NCBI GenBank assembly: GCA_014898415.1
Contig: RCTD01000018.1
Coordinates: 563,001 to 627,000 of the forward strand
DNA: 64,000 bases
Reading direction: 5' to 3'
Origin: Stromatinia cepivora
Taxonomy: Eukaryota; Ascomycota; Leotiomycetes; Helotiales; Sclerotiniaceae
The notes under the pieces: model-generated
What the model was told of the DNA's origin: nothing
The model's input: only the letters and a program-made list of their open reading frames with translations
Database searches by the model: none
Program-made: the position numbers and the translations under genes
In this document: piece by piece, positions 49,943 through 62,276 of the stretch
How positions within the stretch are numbered: the stretch's first letter is position 1
How the letters are laid out: every line of letters starts with the position of its first letter

Positions 49943-50108
49943 TATTAGCTTTTGGTGCAGGAAATAGTAGTATTGTTGATTATGTAGGTTGAACTAAGGA
50001 TCTATAATTCTAGTAGGAGTAGAATTGAGATTATTCCTAAATATGGTCTGTATATTATTGTGGTTTTGTGATTTCAATTCTAATTCTATGATGGCCTCAT
50101 TTCCAATA
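49943..50108 (-). repeat. Copia element 1, 3' LTR (166 bp)
   Basis: Matches 55268-55433 and 57935-58100 along its length with many transition differences. Outer end reads TATTAGC where the other copies read TGTTAGC or TGTTAAC. Confidence 0.9.
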
Positions 50109-50140
50109 TTTCTTTATTGAGGATATCCTATTCAATCCTT

Positions 50141-50368
50141 CTAGGTTACTAATCCTAATATTTTCTTGAATTTTTTGAAAGCAATTTTTATACAAGGCTT
50201 CGTCATTTCGTTGGCAATCATATCGTATATATTGATATAACTAATGACGATTTTCTCTTTTTCTATTAAATCCTTAATGAAATAATAATTGATATTTATA
50301 TATTTGGATTGTTTATATAAATATGGATTCTTGGTTAAAGCTAAAGCGCTTTGATTGTTATCAAGCAT
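50141..50368 (-). pseudogene. Copia RNase H C-terminal remnant
   Basis: A 75-codon frame with the copia RNase H signature DNNQSALALTKNP, then KHI/YINI-like and ANEMTKPC motifs, ending just before the 3' LTR. This is the C-terminus of the copia polyprotein. The same segment recurs at about 58,133-58,368 in the second copy. Confidence 0.85.
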
Positions 50369-52996
50369 TTGAATTGTATCTTTGTTCTTTTTAATGTAAT
50401 TTGATTTGAATAGGTCTTTAAATATTTGTACAATTTATCTTCTTTGTTTGATGAACATTGTTATTGTAATATATTCTGATTCTGTATTAGAGGTAGCCAT
50501 AGATATTTATTTCTTGCTAATTTATAATATAGGATTTCTATAGAATATTACAATTCCTCTTAAAATACTTTTCCGATTATATTTGTTACTAGTCCAATCT
50601 ATATTTGTATATACCTTTATTGTATTATCAAGTATATTATATTCTTTACAGATATCAGATTGTATTTCTTTTGGTTCGAATCATAATTTCTGTTTGATTG
50701 TTGATTATAGATATCGTATCAGATTCTTCAAAGCTATAATATAATGTTTTGTTGGTTTTGTTATAAATTGTGAAAGTCTTCTAATTGAGAATGTTATATT
50801 AAATCGAGTATATATTATTAAATGAATTATACTTTCTATTCATTGTTGATATTTGTTCATATCTGTTAGTTCATTATTATTGATTATTGATCGGAGATAA
50901 ATATAATCTATTATTAATAGTTTCTTAGTTTGATATTATTTATATATAATATTGTATTTGGTTAGTATAGTATTGAAATATTCTTTTTGATTTATAGTTA
51001 ATGTATATGCTTTTCTATTATGGATAACTTTAATATTTAGGATCTTATTAATCTCCCCTAGATTCTTGATGTTAAAATGAATTGATAGCTTTTTATCGAA
51101 TCAAGTGATTTGTAATGATGTATATGATGTAATAACGATATTGTTGATATATACCAGTAATATTATATTATAATCTTTGGATATATATAGATATGAGTTT
51201 GTTAAACTTTGTACAAAATCTATGTTTAAAAGTTTTCTTTTTAATAATAAACTTTAATCTCTTTTAGTTTGCTTTAATCTATATAGGCTTTATAGAATTT
51301 GTAGTATATGTCCCTTTTTGACTTTGATATTTTAAGGTGGTTTGAGGTAGATTTTTTTTTTCAAGTGTGATTTGGTAAAGGCGTTTTTGATATCGAAATA
51401 TGAGTATTCCAAATTTTCCTTTGTGATGATAGTTAGGAATAGTTTGAATATATTTAGTCTTATTGTTGATGCAAATGTTTTGTTATAATTCTTTCCTAGT
51501 ATTTAACTAAACCCTTGAGTTATTAATCTTGCTTTGAATCGTTTTACTTTGTTATCCTTGATTTTAATTGTAAATATCTATTTCGTCGAAATCAGATTAC
51601 TTTCTTTAGGGAGTATATATTCTTTCCAAATACCATTTTGAACCAAAGATATAATTTCCTTTTGGATGGCTTTCTTTTATTTTTCAAAGTATTCTCGATC
51701 CGATATTGTTTCCTTATAAGTTCTTAATATTTTGATTCCCAGAATTTCTTTGGTTGGATATATTATATCTTCTGTATTATCTGTATCTATTAATGAAATT
51801 ATGAAATCTAAAACGATCTTATCTTTGATATAAAGGTTCATTTTGTAAATGATTGAAATAGTAATTATAATATATTCTATATTTTCTTAAGTTTTGGTTT
51901 ATATAGATATCGCAATTAATGCTTTTATAATCTTGTTTTCCTGTTTTTCTTCAGGATTTTGTTCTATATCTTTTTTCCGTTTTCGTATTAGATATCTTAG
52001 GGATTCGTTTTCAAGGTTTATTTTATTCTCTTATTCAATTTTAGATGATTATAGATTTATTTTGCTTTTTGATTCTATTGAAATAAATTTATCAGCAAAA
52101 TTTAAAATGATCTTAAATTTTGCTTTCGATACAAATTCAGGGTTTGCAAAAGTTAATTCTTGAACTGAACTCTTTGAAATGATAGATTCGATATATAAAA
52201 TATCCTTAGAAAAAGATTCTTGATTTGTTTTCTGAATATTGCCATCTTCATTTTCATTATATATTGATATTGATATATCTAATTTACCTGATTTTAATTC
52301 AACAATTGAAATAATTAATATAATCATTAAACTCAATATAATATCTATTAAAAAAAACATTTAGAACAAAGATGATACAAATATCGCATTTGGTATTGAA
52401 GATGGAAAAGGTATTTTATTTATTATCGGTCTATTACAAGGTTTTCGATTTGATTTTACATTCTTTATTCCTTATAAATCTGATTCATAATTTCTTAATT
52501 TAAGATCCAAATCTCTTTTTCAATAAGATTCATCTATGATTACTTTACTTGATCGAAATATATAACCTAATTCTAAAGAATATACTTTGATATATTTGTT
52601 CATAACTTTTGAATACCCTAGGAATATACCGATTCTCGAAGTATCCCGTAACTTATCGTATCTTTACCCTTTCGGAATAATCTTGGGATTGATATAAGTA
52701 TAACATTTGCTCCTCTAGACTTTGTACATCTTTATATCTGATACTATACCTATAAAAACTTCTATAAAGGATCAATTTATTTCATTTATATTAGGACCAA
52801 TACTAATGCGATTTCTGATATAAACATCGTACTCTACAGTTTCGTTCCAAAATTCTAATGATAATTCAGTTTCTTTTAATATTGTTCTTATATCTATCTT
52901 TATAATCCTTATATTCCGTTCTGCGGGTTCGTTTTGATATAAAAAAACAATTGTTATAATTTCGGATTATATATTTGATGATCATTTATAAATAAT

Positions 52997-53272
52997 TTAT
53001 AGGAGTTCCGATATATTATCAATCCTAACTGCAATGATCTTTTCTCCAATAGCTAATTCCATCTCCTTTTTCCAAGTTTTCAATGTTTGAATTATATCGT
53101 CTTTTTGCTTAAATGATATAATCCAATTTACTTTTATACAACTATCAATGATCAATATAAAATAACAATTCCCTCGAATCGATTTTGAGAATAATCCTAC
53201 AACATCGAAATATATAAATTCGAATCTCTTTGATTTGTACAGATTCAATTGCTTCGGAATACGATTAATCAT
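52997..53272 (-). pseudogene. Copia integrase core remnant
   Basis: A 92-codon frame with FEFIYFDVVGLFSKSIRGN (first catalytic Asp region of the integrase core), YFILIIDS and a later NISELL where the second catalytic Asp block NGxEF would be expected. Interrupted on both sides by stops. Part of copia element 1. Confidence 0.85.
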
Positions 53273-54099
53273 CTTAATAAATATACATACTTTATAGATA
53301 TCTAATTCAATTGGGATTTTTATTAACTTGATTATATTAAATACTTTGTATAGATTCTTGATTTTATCTGGACCTAAATGATTGAATCTTCAATACTATA
53401 ATAAATATCTCTTTTTCTCTTTAAATATTAATTCATTATCGATACCTTTAATACTATCGATTATCTCTAAAGAAAAGCCTTTTTCCTGATCATTTTGATA
53501 TATACTAGAATAGAGAGCTATATCCTTATATCCTTTGATTATATATGAAATCATATATATTCCATTTTGCATTTTAGTATAGATAACTTTCTTATTATCC
53601 TTCTTAAAATATATATAATAAAAATTGAATTCCCCTTACAACTTTGTTTTGCAGATCCTTTTTCTTGACAACAAATTTACTTTTAACCCTAGTACATATA
53701 ATACATTTGAAAATAGCATCTTAGAACCATCTTCGTATACCATATCTACTAAACTCCAATAACGACAATATATCATTCCTTTACCAATCTTTATCCTTTA
53801 TTTGGTAATAGATTTTATTGATCTAAATAATAAAGATTAGTTAGATATATATAAAGAAACGCTTATATCGGTATACCATTTGTTAGAGGAAGCTTTACTA
53901 ATGGTTTCCTTTGTCAAATTGCAATCTTCCTCTATCATATCTTCAATATCGGAATCTAATTTAGAGATATTATTAACAGAATATACTTGGTCTTTCTTGT
54001 TGAAATAAATCTTCTTCGGATTCAATAATCCCTTTTTTCTTTAATAACAAAAATAACTATAAAAAAGTTTACTAATTTATATTAAATATAGATAGTCTT

Positions 54100-54781
54100 A
54101 TATATAATGATTTTTCTTTTGATATAAATCGCAAACATTATTTAGGATCTCGAAATCTGATTCTTAGTATCGAAAAGCATACCTAGATCCTTTCGCAATT
54201 TATATTAACTTTGATTTATCCTTAAAACAAAGTTCTTTAATCTATAAATGCTTGATCTTATTATCGATATTAAAATTAATTTGGATATCCAATATATCCA
54301 TTACTTCTTGATAATCGATTGAAAGATTATATATTAAAATCAAAAATAAAACAATATCTTAATATACTAATCGATAGCTTTCATTTGTAACTCCTAGTTT
54401 CCTTCTATACTCTTTCAATTTGTCCCAAACTTCGATAATGATTATATCGGGATAGATATTAGATTGGAATTTGAAGTTCTGGATTATCGTTATATATGTA
54501 TTGATTATGATTATATTGACTCTAATATATTTTGATTTAAAATATCTTTAAAATGTATATATTGTTGAATATTTATCGATAAGGGCTTTATTATCATCAT
54601 TGAATGTTATACAAATATACGATAATATATTCACTTTGTCCTTTAAATATTCCGATTTCAATTTGATATTATAATATACACAACCATTGATTTCATAGGC
54701 AGATACTATATTAAATCCTGTAATCTGCGCATATTCATTTAATATTTGATTAATTATATAAAACCATCCTTTCCCTCTCAA
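54100..54781 (-). pseudogene. Copia gag-like remnant
   Basis: Broken minus-strand frames, the longest 54548-54781, at the position expected for gag, near the 5' LTR. The match to gag is by position and general composition more than by clear motifs. Confidence 0.5.
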
Positions 54782-55267
54782 TTATATCTTCGTTTGTTTG
54801 AACCATCGCTTATAATTATTTTGATCGAGCTTCAAAGAATTGTTTGATTTCGATATTATGAAGGTTTCTTGTTATTTGATGGGTATCGAAAATAGCCTTC
54901 AGATTTTTAAGATAATCTTAAAAAAAAATATACAATAAATAAATTCAAAAAAAAAAAAAAAAAAAAAAAAATATAAAAATAAAACAATAAAAGAATTCGT
55001 AAGATCATATTGTAATATGTTTTCTTATAGTTATGCGAACTTGCTTTTCGCCTCTGCTATAATTCTGTATCGGCATTGTGCAGACCACTCTCCGCTTTAG
55101 CCTATAATATTATTAATTATAAGTTGTATTATCGTATTTCAACTCTGCTTCGGTGGTACTATATGAAAACTCTGATTTTCACTTTGTTCCACCCCTATTA
55201 ACTATACTAATCCTTTCTCGATTTACTTTGCTTTTTAATTATTACTGTGTAACCGGATCTTATAACT

Positions 55268-55433
55268 TGTTAGCTTTTGGTATAGGAAATAATAATATTG
55301 TTAACTATGTAGATTGAACTAAGGATCTATAATTCTAATAGAAATAGAATTATAATTATTCCCAAATATGGTCTATACATTATTGTGGTCTCGTGACCTC
55401 AATTCTAATCCTATGATGGCCTCATTTCCAATA
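55268..55433 (-). repeat. Copia element 1, 5' LTR (166 bp)
   Basis: Retains the TGTTAGC end on its inner side. Followed on the minus strand by a GC-richer leader (about 55,020-55,260) that is less mutated than the rest. Right flank is the TTCTG duplication. Confidence 0.9.
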
Positions 55434-55438
55434 TTCTG

Positions 55439-56477
55439 ATTGATTTTGTTAATGAACTAATTAATAAGATTAAAGGATATAAAACTTTCTTTTCGAAATA
55501 TAATAATAAAAAGTTTTAGAATATTATTATCGATATAAAAGTATTTCAATAATTTATAATAAGATTTAAATAATATTAAATATATCAAAAGAATATTAAG
55601 AATACCAAATTGAATATAAATAAAATAGGAATTACAAAAATGATATTCAGAATCGAAAAGATTGAATTAATTAGATCGATTTAATTAAATCTATCTTTAG
55701 GATTTATCGAATTTTATATTATAAAATTAGAAACATTATTTCTATTATTATTATAGGATATAAATTGATTCGGGATATATTATAATAATATCATTGATAT
55801 ATTTATATCATCAATTATAAAGCATTTTTGTATTTACAAATTTAAATATACAATATTATTTTGAAATATAAAGATTCAGTAATTTATATAAATATTTATC
55901 GATATAAACGATTGTTATTTGATCAAATCAGAAATATGAAAATTATATTATCGTTTTGGTTATTTATTTATAAATAGATTTTATTAAATTTTTTAATATA
56001 TAGATTATATAAATGTTGTTTAGAAAGATCTCAAGAAATTTACAAAATTCTATGAATATTGTTAAAAATATAGAAAATCTTTAAGCAGATTCAAATTCAA
56101 TTTTCGTAACAATATCGAATTCAATTATTCGATTATAATTGATATTATATATATCAATAACAAATCAATATTATATATTATCATTAAAGGAATTAGATTT
56201 CAAATAATATAATGGTTTGATAATATCAATACGAAGTATATATAGAATAAATTGAGAATATACTGGATGAATATATATTTAGGCTTATTAGATTATATCA
56301 TTTATAATATTGAGAAAAACTTTGTGAATAAAGAATTCAAATAATATACTGAAATGATGATAATCATTATAAGAAGTGTATTTATCGAAGTATATTAATC
56401 GATTGAGATGATTGAATATTATTATCAAATTATTCGATATGCGTATAATATTATCGAAGAAGAATTTAAGAGTAAGT
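55439..56477 (+). mobile_element. Older retroelement remnant with integrase-like reading frame
   Basis: Plus-strand translation, full of stops, still shows an integrase-core pattern near 56,290-56,470: EKNFVNKEF, then IEVY*SIEMIEYYY and IIRYAYNIIEEE. This matches the VEAH-SIG-VERYH-LRRAY block of fungal retroelement integrases. The copia element inserted into it at 55,434, and its left part should lie before 49,943. Element ends not found. Confidence 0.6.
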
Positions 56478-57934
56478 CTAGTACTCTACTTTCCGGCCAC
56501 CCCTAATTCCGGCCATCTCTTTACACCAAAAATCATGATTTTCATCTATTAATAATTTAACAATTAATGAATATTATTCAATAAAATTTGAATTGTAGAT
56601 TCTTTATTTGAAATGTTTATATTATATTTCATTTGTATTTTCCCTCGAAAAAAATGGATCATAAAAATAATAAAATACTTTATTTATTTTTTGGTTCATT
56701 ATTGAATATATTATAAAAGAATTATTTATAGAAATAAATAAAAGAATATTCGAATAAATAGAAAGTGATTTGTATTTTAAAAATACAAGATTTTCAGTAT
56801 AAATATATTAAACAATTATTATACTATTTATATAATCTCCTTTACAAAAAATACAATTATATCCTAAGAATTACAAACCGACTTTCTTTAATCAAACCTT
56901 CGAAATAATATTGATATAAAAACCAGAGATAAATAATATATTATTTAAAATCAGATTATTGTTAAAATAATTTTTTCTTTTGATAATCCTTTTGATAATA
57001 CGAACTTTGTATTCTAGGATTTGAAAATTAGAAATATCTGTTTTTATAAGATTATTAGGATCGGATAATCAATATCGATAATTATTTAATAAAAATATAT
57101 TGTTTATAATATATATAATACTATAATTATTGAATAAGATATTATTAGATAGATAATATATTTTTATTGTTATAAAATATACTCTTGATTGATTATATCG
57201 AATATTTAAGATAATAGCATTGATTAAAGGTTTTAAAGGATCATGAAACTTTTCATTCATTTCTTTTTGATTTAATCAAAATGAAACTATTTCTATAAAT
57301 ATGATTTTGTTCGATCCCTAATTGCTTGTAATTTGTTTTTATTGAATATTCTTTTAAATAATGGATTGGTCTTTTCAATAAATATTAATTCAATGGTTTT
57401 GTAATTATAAATAGTATAATTATAACCAAATCCATTGTTTCATTCAGATTCGATTCTGCAAGGATATTCTCAGATCTTCTTGATCCCCTAATTACTTTTA
57501 GAATTGATATTCTTTTTATTCTTTTTAAACTTTTTATTATTTTGAAAAAAGATAAATATAAAATATACTTTTTCTTTAGTTTTTAGAAAAATAGAATTTT
57601 GAAAAATTAATTCTTCAAAAACATCTTTAAATTATTTAAATAAAAGATTGAATAATCCAAATTGATTATTCATTTCGATTTATATGTATTTTGATATCAA
57701 TAATTTATAGAAAAGTATTAATAACAATTTCATTCTATATTTCAATAATCTTATATACAAAAACTTTGATATAGATTATAATCCAATCCCTATACTATTT
57801 GATAGAATCGATTCTATCAAACAAAGTTTATATTAGAACAAATCGATATTCTTATAATATTGTAAACTTAATAATAATTATTATAAATACAAACAACTTT
57901 TGAATATATTAATAATCATCTTAAATAAAAAAAC
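56478..57934. other. AT-rich relic DNA with a possible DNA-transposon end
   Basis: At 56,478-56,516 a GC-rich patch reads TACTCTACTTTCCGGCCACC followed by a second CCGGCCA. It is unlike its surroundings and resembles terminal inverted repeats of fungal Tc1/pogo-type elements. No opposite end could be found, perhaps lost to RIP. The rest is over 80% A+T with only broken frames (for example 57069-57260 minus). Confidence 0.35.
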
Positions 57935-58100
57935 TGTTAACTTTTGGTGCAGGAAGTAGTAGTATTGTTGACTATATAGGTTGAACTAAGGATCTATTAT
58001 TCTAGTAGAAATAGAATTGAAGTTATTCCCAAATATAATCTGTGCACCATTATAATCACGTAATCTTAATTCTAATCCTATAATAGCTTCATTTCCAATA
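57935..58100 (-). repeat. Copia element 2, 3' LTR (166 bp)
   Basis: Same length and sequence as the two LTRs of copia element 1, starting TGTTAAC and ending CCAATA on the plus strand. It marks the 3' end of a second copia copy. Confidence 0.9.
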
Positions 58101-58363
58101 CTCCTTTATTAAGGATATCCTATTCGATTCTTTTAAATTACTAATCCTAACATTTTCTTAAATCTTTCAAAAACAATCCTTATACAAAGCTTCATCATTC
58201 CATCAACAATTATATTATATATATTGATATAACTAATAGCGATTTTCTCTTTTTCTATTAAATCCTTAATAAAATGATAATTGATATTTATATATTTAAA
58301 TCGTTTATGCAAATATAGATTCTTGATTAAAGCTAAAGCGCCCTAATTGTTATCAAGCATCTG

Positions 58364-58368
58364 AATTG
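58364..58368 (+). repeat. Target-site duplication AATTG (left)
   Basis: Perfect match to 60045-60049 on the other side of the gag-only element. Confidence 0.85.
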
Positions 58369-58518
58369 TGTGACGAACCCAACGAGCGTTTAGAGATCAA
58401 CCTTAGAATTAAAAGCTACAGAGCTAAAGAGAGTGTGCTACGAAGCTATATATATGATCGGCTCGAAGTTTAGTATTGTATTAGCCCGATCGGATGTGAT
58501 CATATGTATCTTGTGACA
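58369..58518 (-). repeat. Gag-only element copy 1, 3' LTR (150 bp)
   Basis: Starts TGTGACGAACCC and ends TTGTGACA. Contains a TATATATATGATCGGCTCG core shared by all four LTRs of this family. Confidence 0.88.
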
Positions 58519-58587
58519 CTACCTCTCCCTTCTGAAGAGTTCGCTTCGAATTCATTTAAAATGAATGATTTAAGTACAAAATGATCA

Positions 58588-59727
58588 CTAATCTTTTTTT
58601 GATAAAAATGCTTGATGTGTGGATTGTATTATAATTAACGAATATATATCTATTGTATTATGTGCCTTTTTCAAACGATCTTCAAAATATCGGCCATTGA
58701 TCATTTCTTCTAGATCCTTATCATCATCGCTTTTGGACTCAATAGTCAGTGTAATAGCCGGAATAGGCTTTTATCGATCTCGGATTCCTTAATATAGATC
58801 TAATGGATAGATTTGTATTTAATAGGAAATACTTCTATATTGTATATATTTATTTTGTTTATGTAAAAGAGTTTTTTCAAAAAAGGAAAATTCGGGTATT
58901 TGTATATAGGGTAGAATCAAGGTACAATCGGATTTATTTAATTGAGTATCAAAAGGGCTAAAGGTATTAATGATATTAAGATTGTTAATATCCATTGGAT
59001 CGTAATTCCGAGAGTAGGATGGATTCTGCAATATATATAGGGCTCTAGATTTATTAGAATAGAATAATGTAGGGAATCCATTTGCTATATAAATAACTAA
59101 TTATTATATAACCTAAACAAAGTTGGGATAGGAATGGGGAAGAGAAAGTTGTTGAGAAAGATGATTTCTAAAAGTAACATTAAATCCATTACGAAAAGTT
59201 GAGATCTTATTTGAATCAAGCCAATTCTGATCTTTAACTTTGTAAAAGGTTTTTTCGAATTTTTTAATATAGGTATATAGAAAATCAATTCCTTATTTGA
59301 AAATGAATAATTTGTTTTCGGCTTTTTGAACTTTATTCGGATTATTGTAAACACGTATGAGTTGATTTAGGATTATTATATAATCTAAAAGAATGTTTTG
59401 ATCAAGAGAAGAAAGCTGAGGTAATATTATAGTTTATATGTAAGATTCGAGATTGAAATAAATATAGTAAAATTGAACTGTAAAGTTGTCGATCGTAGTG
59501 TTGTTTATTTGTAATTTTGTTCGAATCGAGGGAAACCAGATATCGAACTTTTGAAAACTATCATTGAATTTTTCAGGATCAGGGAGAAAGGGTTTCGGAT
59601 GAAAAGGAATATAAGTAATAGGAATGTATTCGAGAATCAGGAAATATAAGAACGAGATTTCATCCCGCTGATGAATCATTTCGCCACGAAGTTCTGTAAT
59701 CGCGAGGTTTATCGAATCGTAATCCAT
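58588..59727 (-). pseudogene. Gag-like protein of the gag-only element, copy 1 (379 codons, nonsense-mutated)
   Basis: The frame starts MDYDSINLAITELRGEM and ends ..KKD at a TAG (58588-58590), exactly 1,140 nt. It is broken by nonsense codons but has no net frameshift. Gag-like features: KPFLPDPEKFNDSFQKFDIW, IRTKLQINNTTID..VQFYY, and, seen better in copy 2, a NPNKVQEVENKLF..LYTYIAKFERTL block, as in Ty3/gypsy-type capsid proteins of fungi. No CCHC zinc knuckle, protease or RT motif is visible. Structural (capsid) role by inference. Confidence 0.75.
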
Positions 59728-59894
59728 AACTTAGAAATTAAAGGTAAGAAAAAAGATAATACCTTTGAATAGTATCAAAAAGATCTATGTGCAGACGAGA
59801 AAACAAAAGCGATATATTTAGACAGAAGCAAACAGAGTGTATATAAGTATATATAGATGTTATTCCATTTCTTATCTGGAAAAGCTTTTAATAA

Positions 59895-60044
59895 TATAAT
59901 GAACCTAATAAATGTTTAAAGATCAATTTTAGAATTAAAAGCTACAAAGTTAAAGAGAGTGTGCTACAAAGCTATATATATGATCGGCTCGAAGCTTAGT
60001 ATTGTACTAGCCTGATCGGACGCGATCACGTATATTTCGTGACA
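59895..60044 (-). repeat. Gag-only element copy 1, 5' LTR (150 bp)
   Basis: Aligns base for base with 58369-58518 with many G/A transitions; its inner end reads TATAATGAACC where the partner has TGTGACGAACC. Confidence 0.88.
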
Positions 60045-60049
60045 AATTG
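60045..60049 (+). repeat. Target-site duplication AATTG (right)
   Basis: Partner of 58364-58368. The copia sequence resumes directly after it. Confidence 0.85.
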
Positions 60050-61955
60050 TATCTCCGTTCTTTCTAATATAACTTAATCTAAATAAATCTTTAAGCACTT
60101 ATACAACCTATCTTCCTTATTTGATGAACATTACCATCGCAATATATTCTGATTCTATACTAAAGGTAACTACAAATACTTGTTTTTTATTAGCCCACAA
60201 TATAAAACCTTTATAGAATATCACAACTCTCTTTAAAACACTTTTCCGATTATATTTGTCATTAATCTAATCTACATCTATATATACCTTTATTGTATTA
60301 TCAGATATATTATATTTTTTTACAAATATCAGATTGTACTCCCTTTAACCCGAACCATAATTTCTATTTGATTGTTGATCGTAGATATCGCATCAAATTC
60401 TTTAAAGCTATAATATAATATTTTGCTGATTTTACCATAAATTATAAAAGTCTTCTAACTAAGAATACTATATTTAATCGAATATATACTATTAAATAAA
60501 TCACACTTTCTATTCGTTATTGATATTTATTTATATCTATTAATTCATCATTATCGATTACTAATCGGAGATAAATATAATCCATTATTAATAGTTTTTT
60601 GATTTGATATTATTTATATATAATATTATATTTAATTAATATAATATCGAGATATTTTTTTTGGTTTATAGTTAATATATATATTTTTCTATTATAAATA
60701 ACTTTAATATTTAGAATCTTATTAATCTCCTTTAAATTCTTAATATTAAAACAAACTAATAGCTTTTCATTGAATCAAATGATTTGTAATGATATATATA
60801 ATATAATAACAATATTATCGATATATATCAATAATATTATATTACAATCTTTGGATATATATAAATATAGGTTTGTCAAACTTTATATAAAGTTTATATT
60901 TAAAAGCTCTTTTTTTAATAATAAACTTCAATCCCTTTCAATTTGTTTTAAATCATATAAACTTTGTAAAGTTTATAATATATATCCCTTTTCGATTTTG
61001 ATATTTTGAAATGATTCGAAATAGATCTTTTCCTTTAAGTATAATTCAATAAAGGTGTTTTTGATATCGAAATATAAGTATTCCAAATTTTCCTTTACAA
61101 TAATGGTTAGGAATAATCTAAGTATATTTAATCTTATTATTGATATAAATATTTTATTATAATCTTTTTCTAATATCTAATTGAATTTTTGAATTATTAA
61201 TCTTGCCTTGAATCGTTTTACCTTGTTATTCTTGATTTTAATTATAAATATCCATTTTATCGAAACCAGATTATTTTCTTTAAAAAGTATATATTCTTTT
61301 CAAATATCATTTTGAATCAAAAATATAATTTCCTTTTGAATAGTTTCCTTTTATTTTTCAGAATGTTTTCGATCTGATATTGTTTCTTTATAAATTCTTA
61401 ATATTTTGATTCCCAGAATTTCTTTGATCAAATATATTACATTTTTTATATTATCTATATCTATTAATAAAATCATGAAATCTAAAACAATCTTATCTTT
61501 GATATAAAAGTCTATTTTATAAATAATTAGAATTATAATCATAATATATTCTATACTTTCTTGAATTTTGATTTACATAGATATCATAATCAATATCCTT
61601 ATAATCTTGTTTTCCCATTTTCCTTTAGAATCTTGTTCTATATCTTTTTTCCGTTTTCATATTAGATACCTTAAGGATTCGTCTTCAAGATTCATTATAT
61701 CCTTTTATTCAATTTCAAATAATTATGGATTTATTTCGTTTTTTGATTCTACTGAAATAGATTTATTAATAAAATTTAAAACGATCTTAAATTTTGTTTT
61801 CAATATAGATTCAAGGTTTGTAAAAGTTAATTTTTGGGTTGGAACTTTTGGAATAATGAATTCGATATCTGAAATATTCTTGGAAGAAGATTCTTGATTT
61901 GTTTTTTAAATATTGTTATCTTTATCTTTATTATTGTTGGACAGACTTTGTAAGG

Positions 61956-61960
61956 GGGTG
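61956..61960 (+). repeat. Target-site duplication GGGTG (left)
   Basis: Perfect match to 63636-63640. Confidence 0.85.
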
Positions 61961-62110
61961 TATCACGAGATACATGTGATCGCGTCCGATCGGGCTAGTA
62001 CAGTACTAAGCTCCGAGCCGATCATATATATAACTTTGTAGTATACTTTTTTTAACTTTGTAACTTTTAATTCTAAAATTGATTTCTAAATGTTTGTTGG
62101 GTTTGTTATA
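61961..62110 (+). repeat. Gag-only element copy 2, 5' LTR (150 bp)
   Basis: Starts TATCACGAG and ends TTTGTTATA; compared with the 3' LTR (TGTTACGAG..TTCGTCACA) the differences at the ends are C/T and G/A transitions. Confidence 0.88.
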
Positions 62111-62276
62111 TTATTAAAAGTTCTTTTAGATAAGAAATAGAATAATATCTGTATATATTTATATATACTCTGTTTGTTTTTGTTTAGATATATCGTTTAT
62201 ATTCTTTTGTTTGTATATAGATCTTTTTGATATTATTTGAAGATGTTATTTTTTTTTTACCTTTAATTTCTAAGCT

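Larger units (their letters stand above)
49943..55433 (-). mobile_element. Ty1/copia LTR retrotransposon, full length but mutated (5,491 bp)
   Basis: Two 166-bp LTRs (49943-50108 and 55268-55433) are flanked by a perfect 5-bp duplication TTCTG (49938-49942 and 55434-55438). Coding remnants run on the minus strand: gag-like near 54780-54100, integrase core at 53272-52997 (RGNCYFILIIDSC; WIISFKQKDD), an integrase-RT linker near 52,400-51,800, reverse transcriptase scraps near 51,700-50,700, and RNase H at 50368-50141 (LDNNQSALALTKNPY; IDLIEK..ANEMTKP). The order gag-IN-RT-RH is diagnostic of copia. A purine-rich tract (AATAAAGAAA) abuts the 3' LTR. Many stops and LTR ends changed from TG/CA to TA fit RIP-type decay. 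A 25-A run lies at 54947-54971. It cannot encode a working polyprotein. Confidence 0.9.
58369..60044 (-). mobile_element. Gag-only LTR retrotransposon, copy 1 (1,676 bp)
   Basis: Complete element on the minus strand: 150-bp LTRs at 59895-60044 and 58369-58518, 5-bp duplication AATTG on both sides, 167-bp leader, one 379-codon gag-like frame (59727-58588) and a 69-bp tail with polypurine tract AGAAGGGAGAGG next to the 3' LTR. LTR ends are TGTGACGAACC and TTCGTGACA. There is no room for protease, RT or integrase, so it depends on proteins from another element. It is inserted in copia element 2, so it is younger than that copy. A same-length copy in the other orientation is at 61961-63635. Confidence 0.88.
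57935..61934 (-). mobile_element. Ty1/copia element 2, 5'-truncated and interrupted
   Basis: Two pieces, 57935-58368 and 60045-61934, align in order with 49943-50372 and about 50,373-52,246 of copia element 1 (RNase H, RT, linker). It is split by the gag-only element (58369-60044) and ends abruptly at 61934, where an LTR starting TGTTGG begins. The 5' half (integrase, gag, 5' LTR) is absent from the window. Heavily mutated, no intact frame. Confidence 0.85.
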
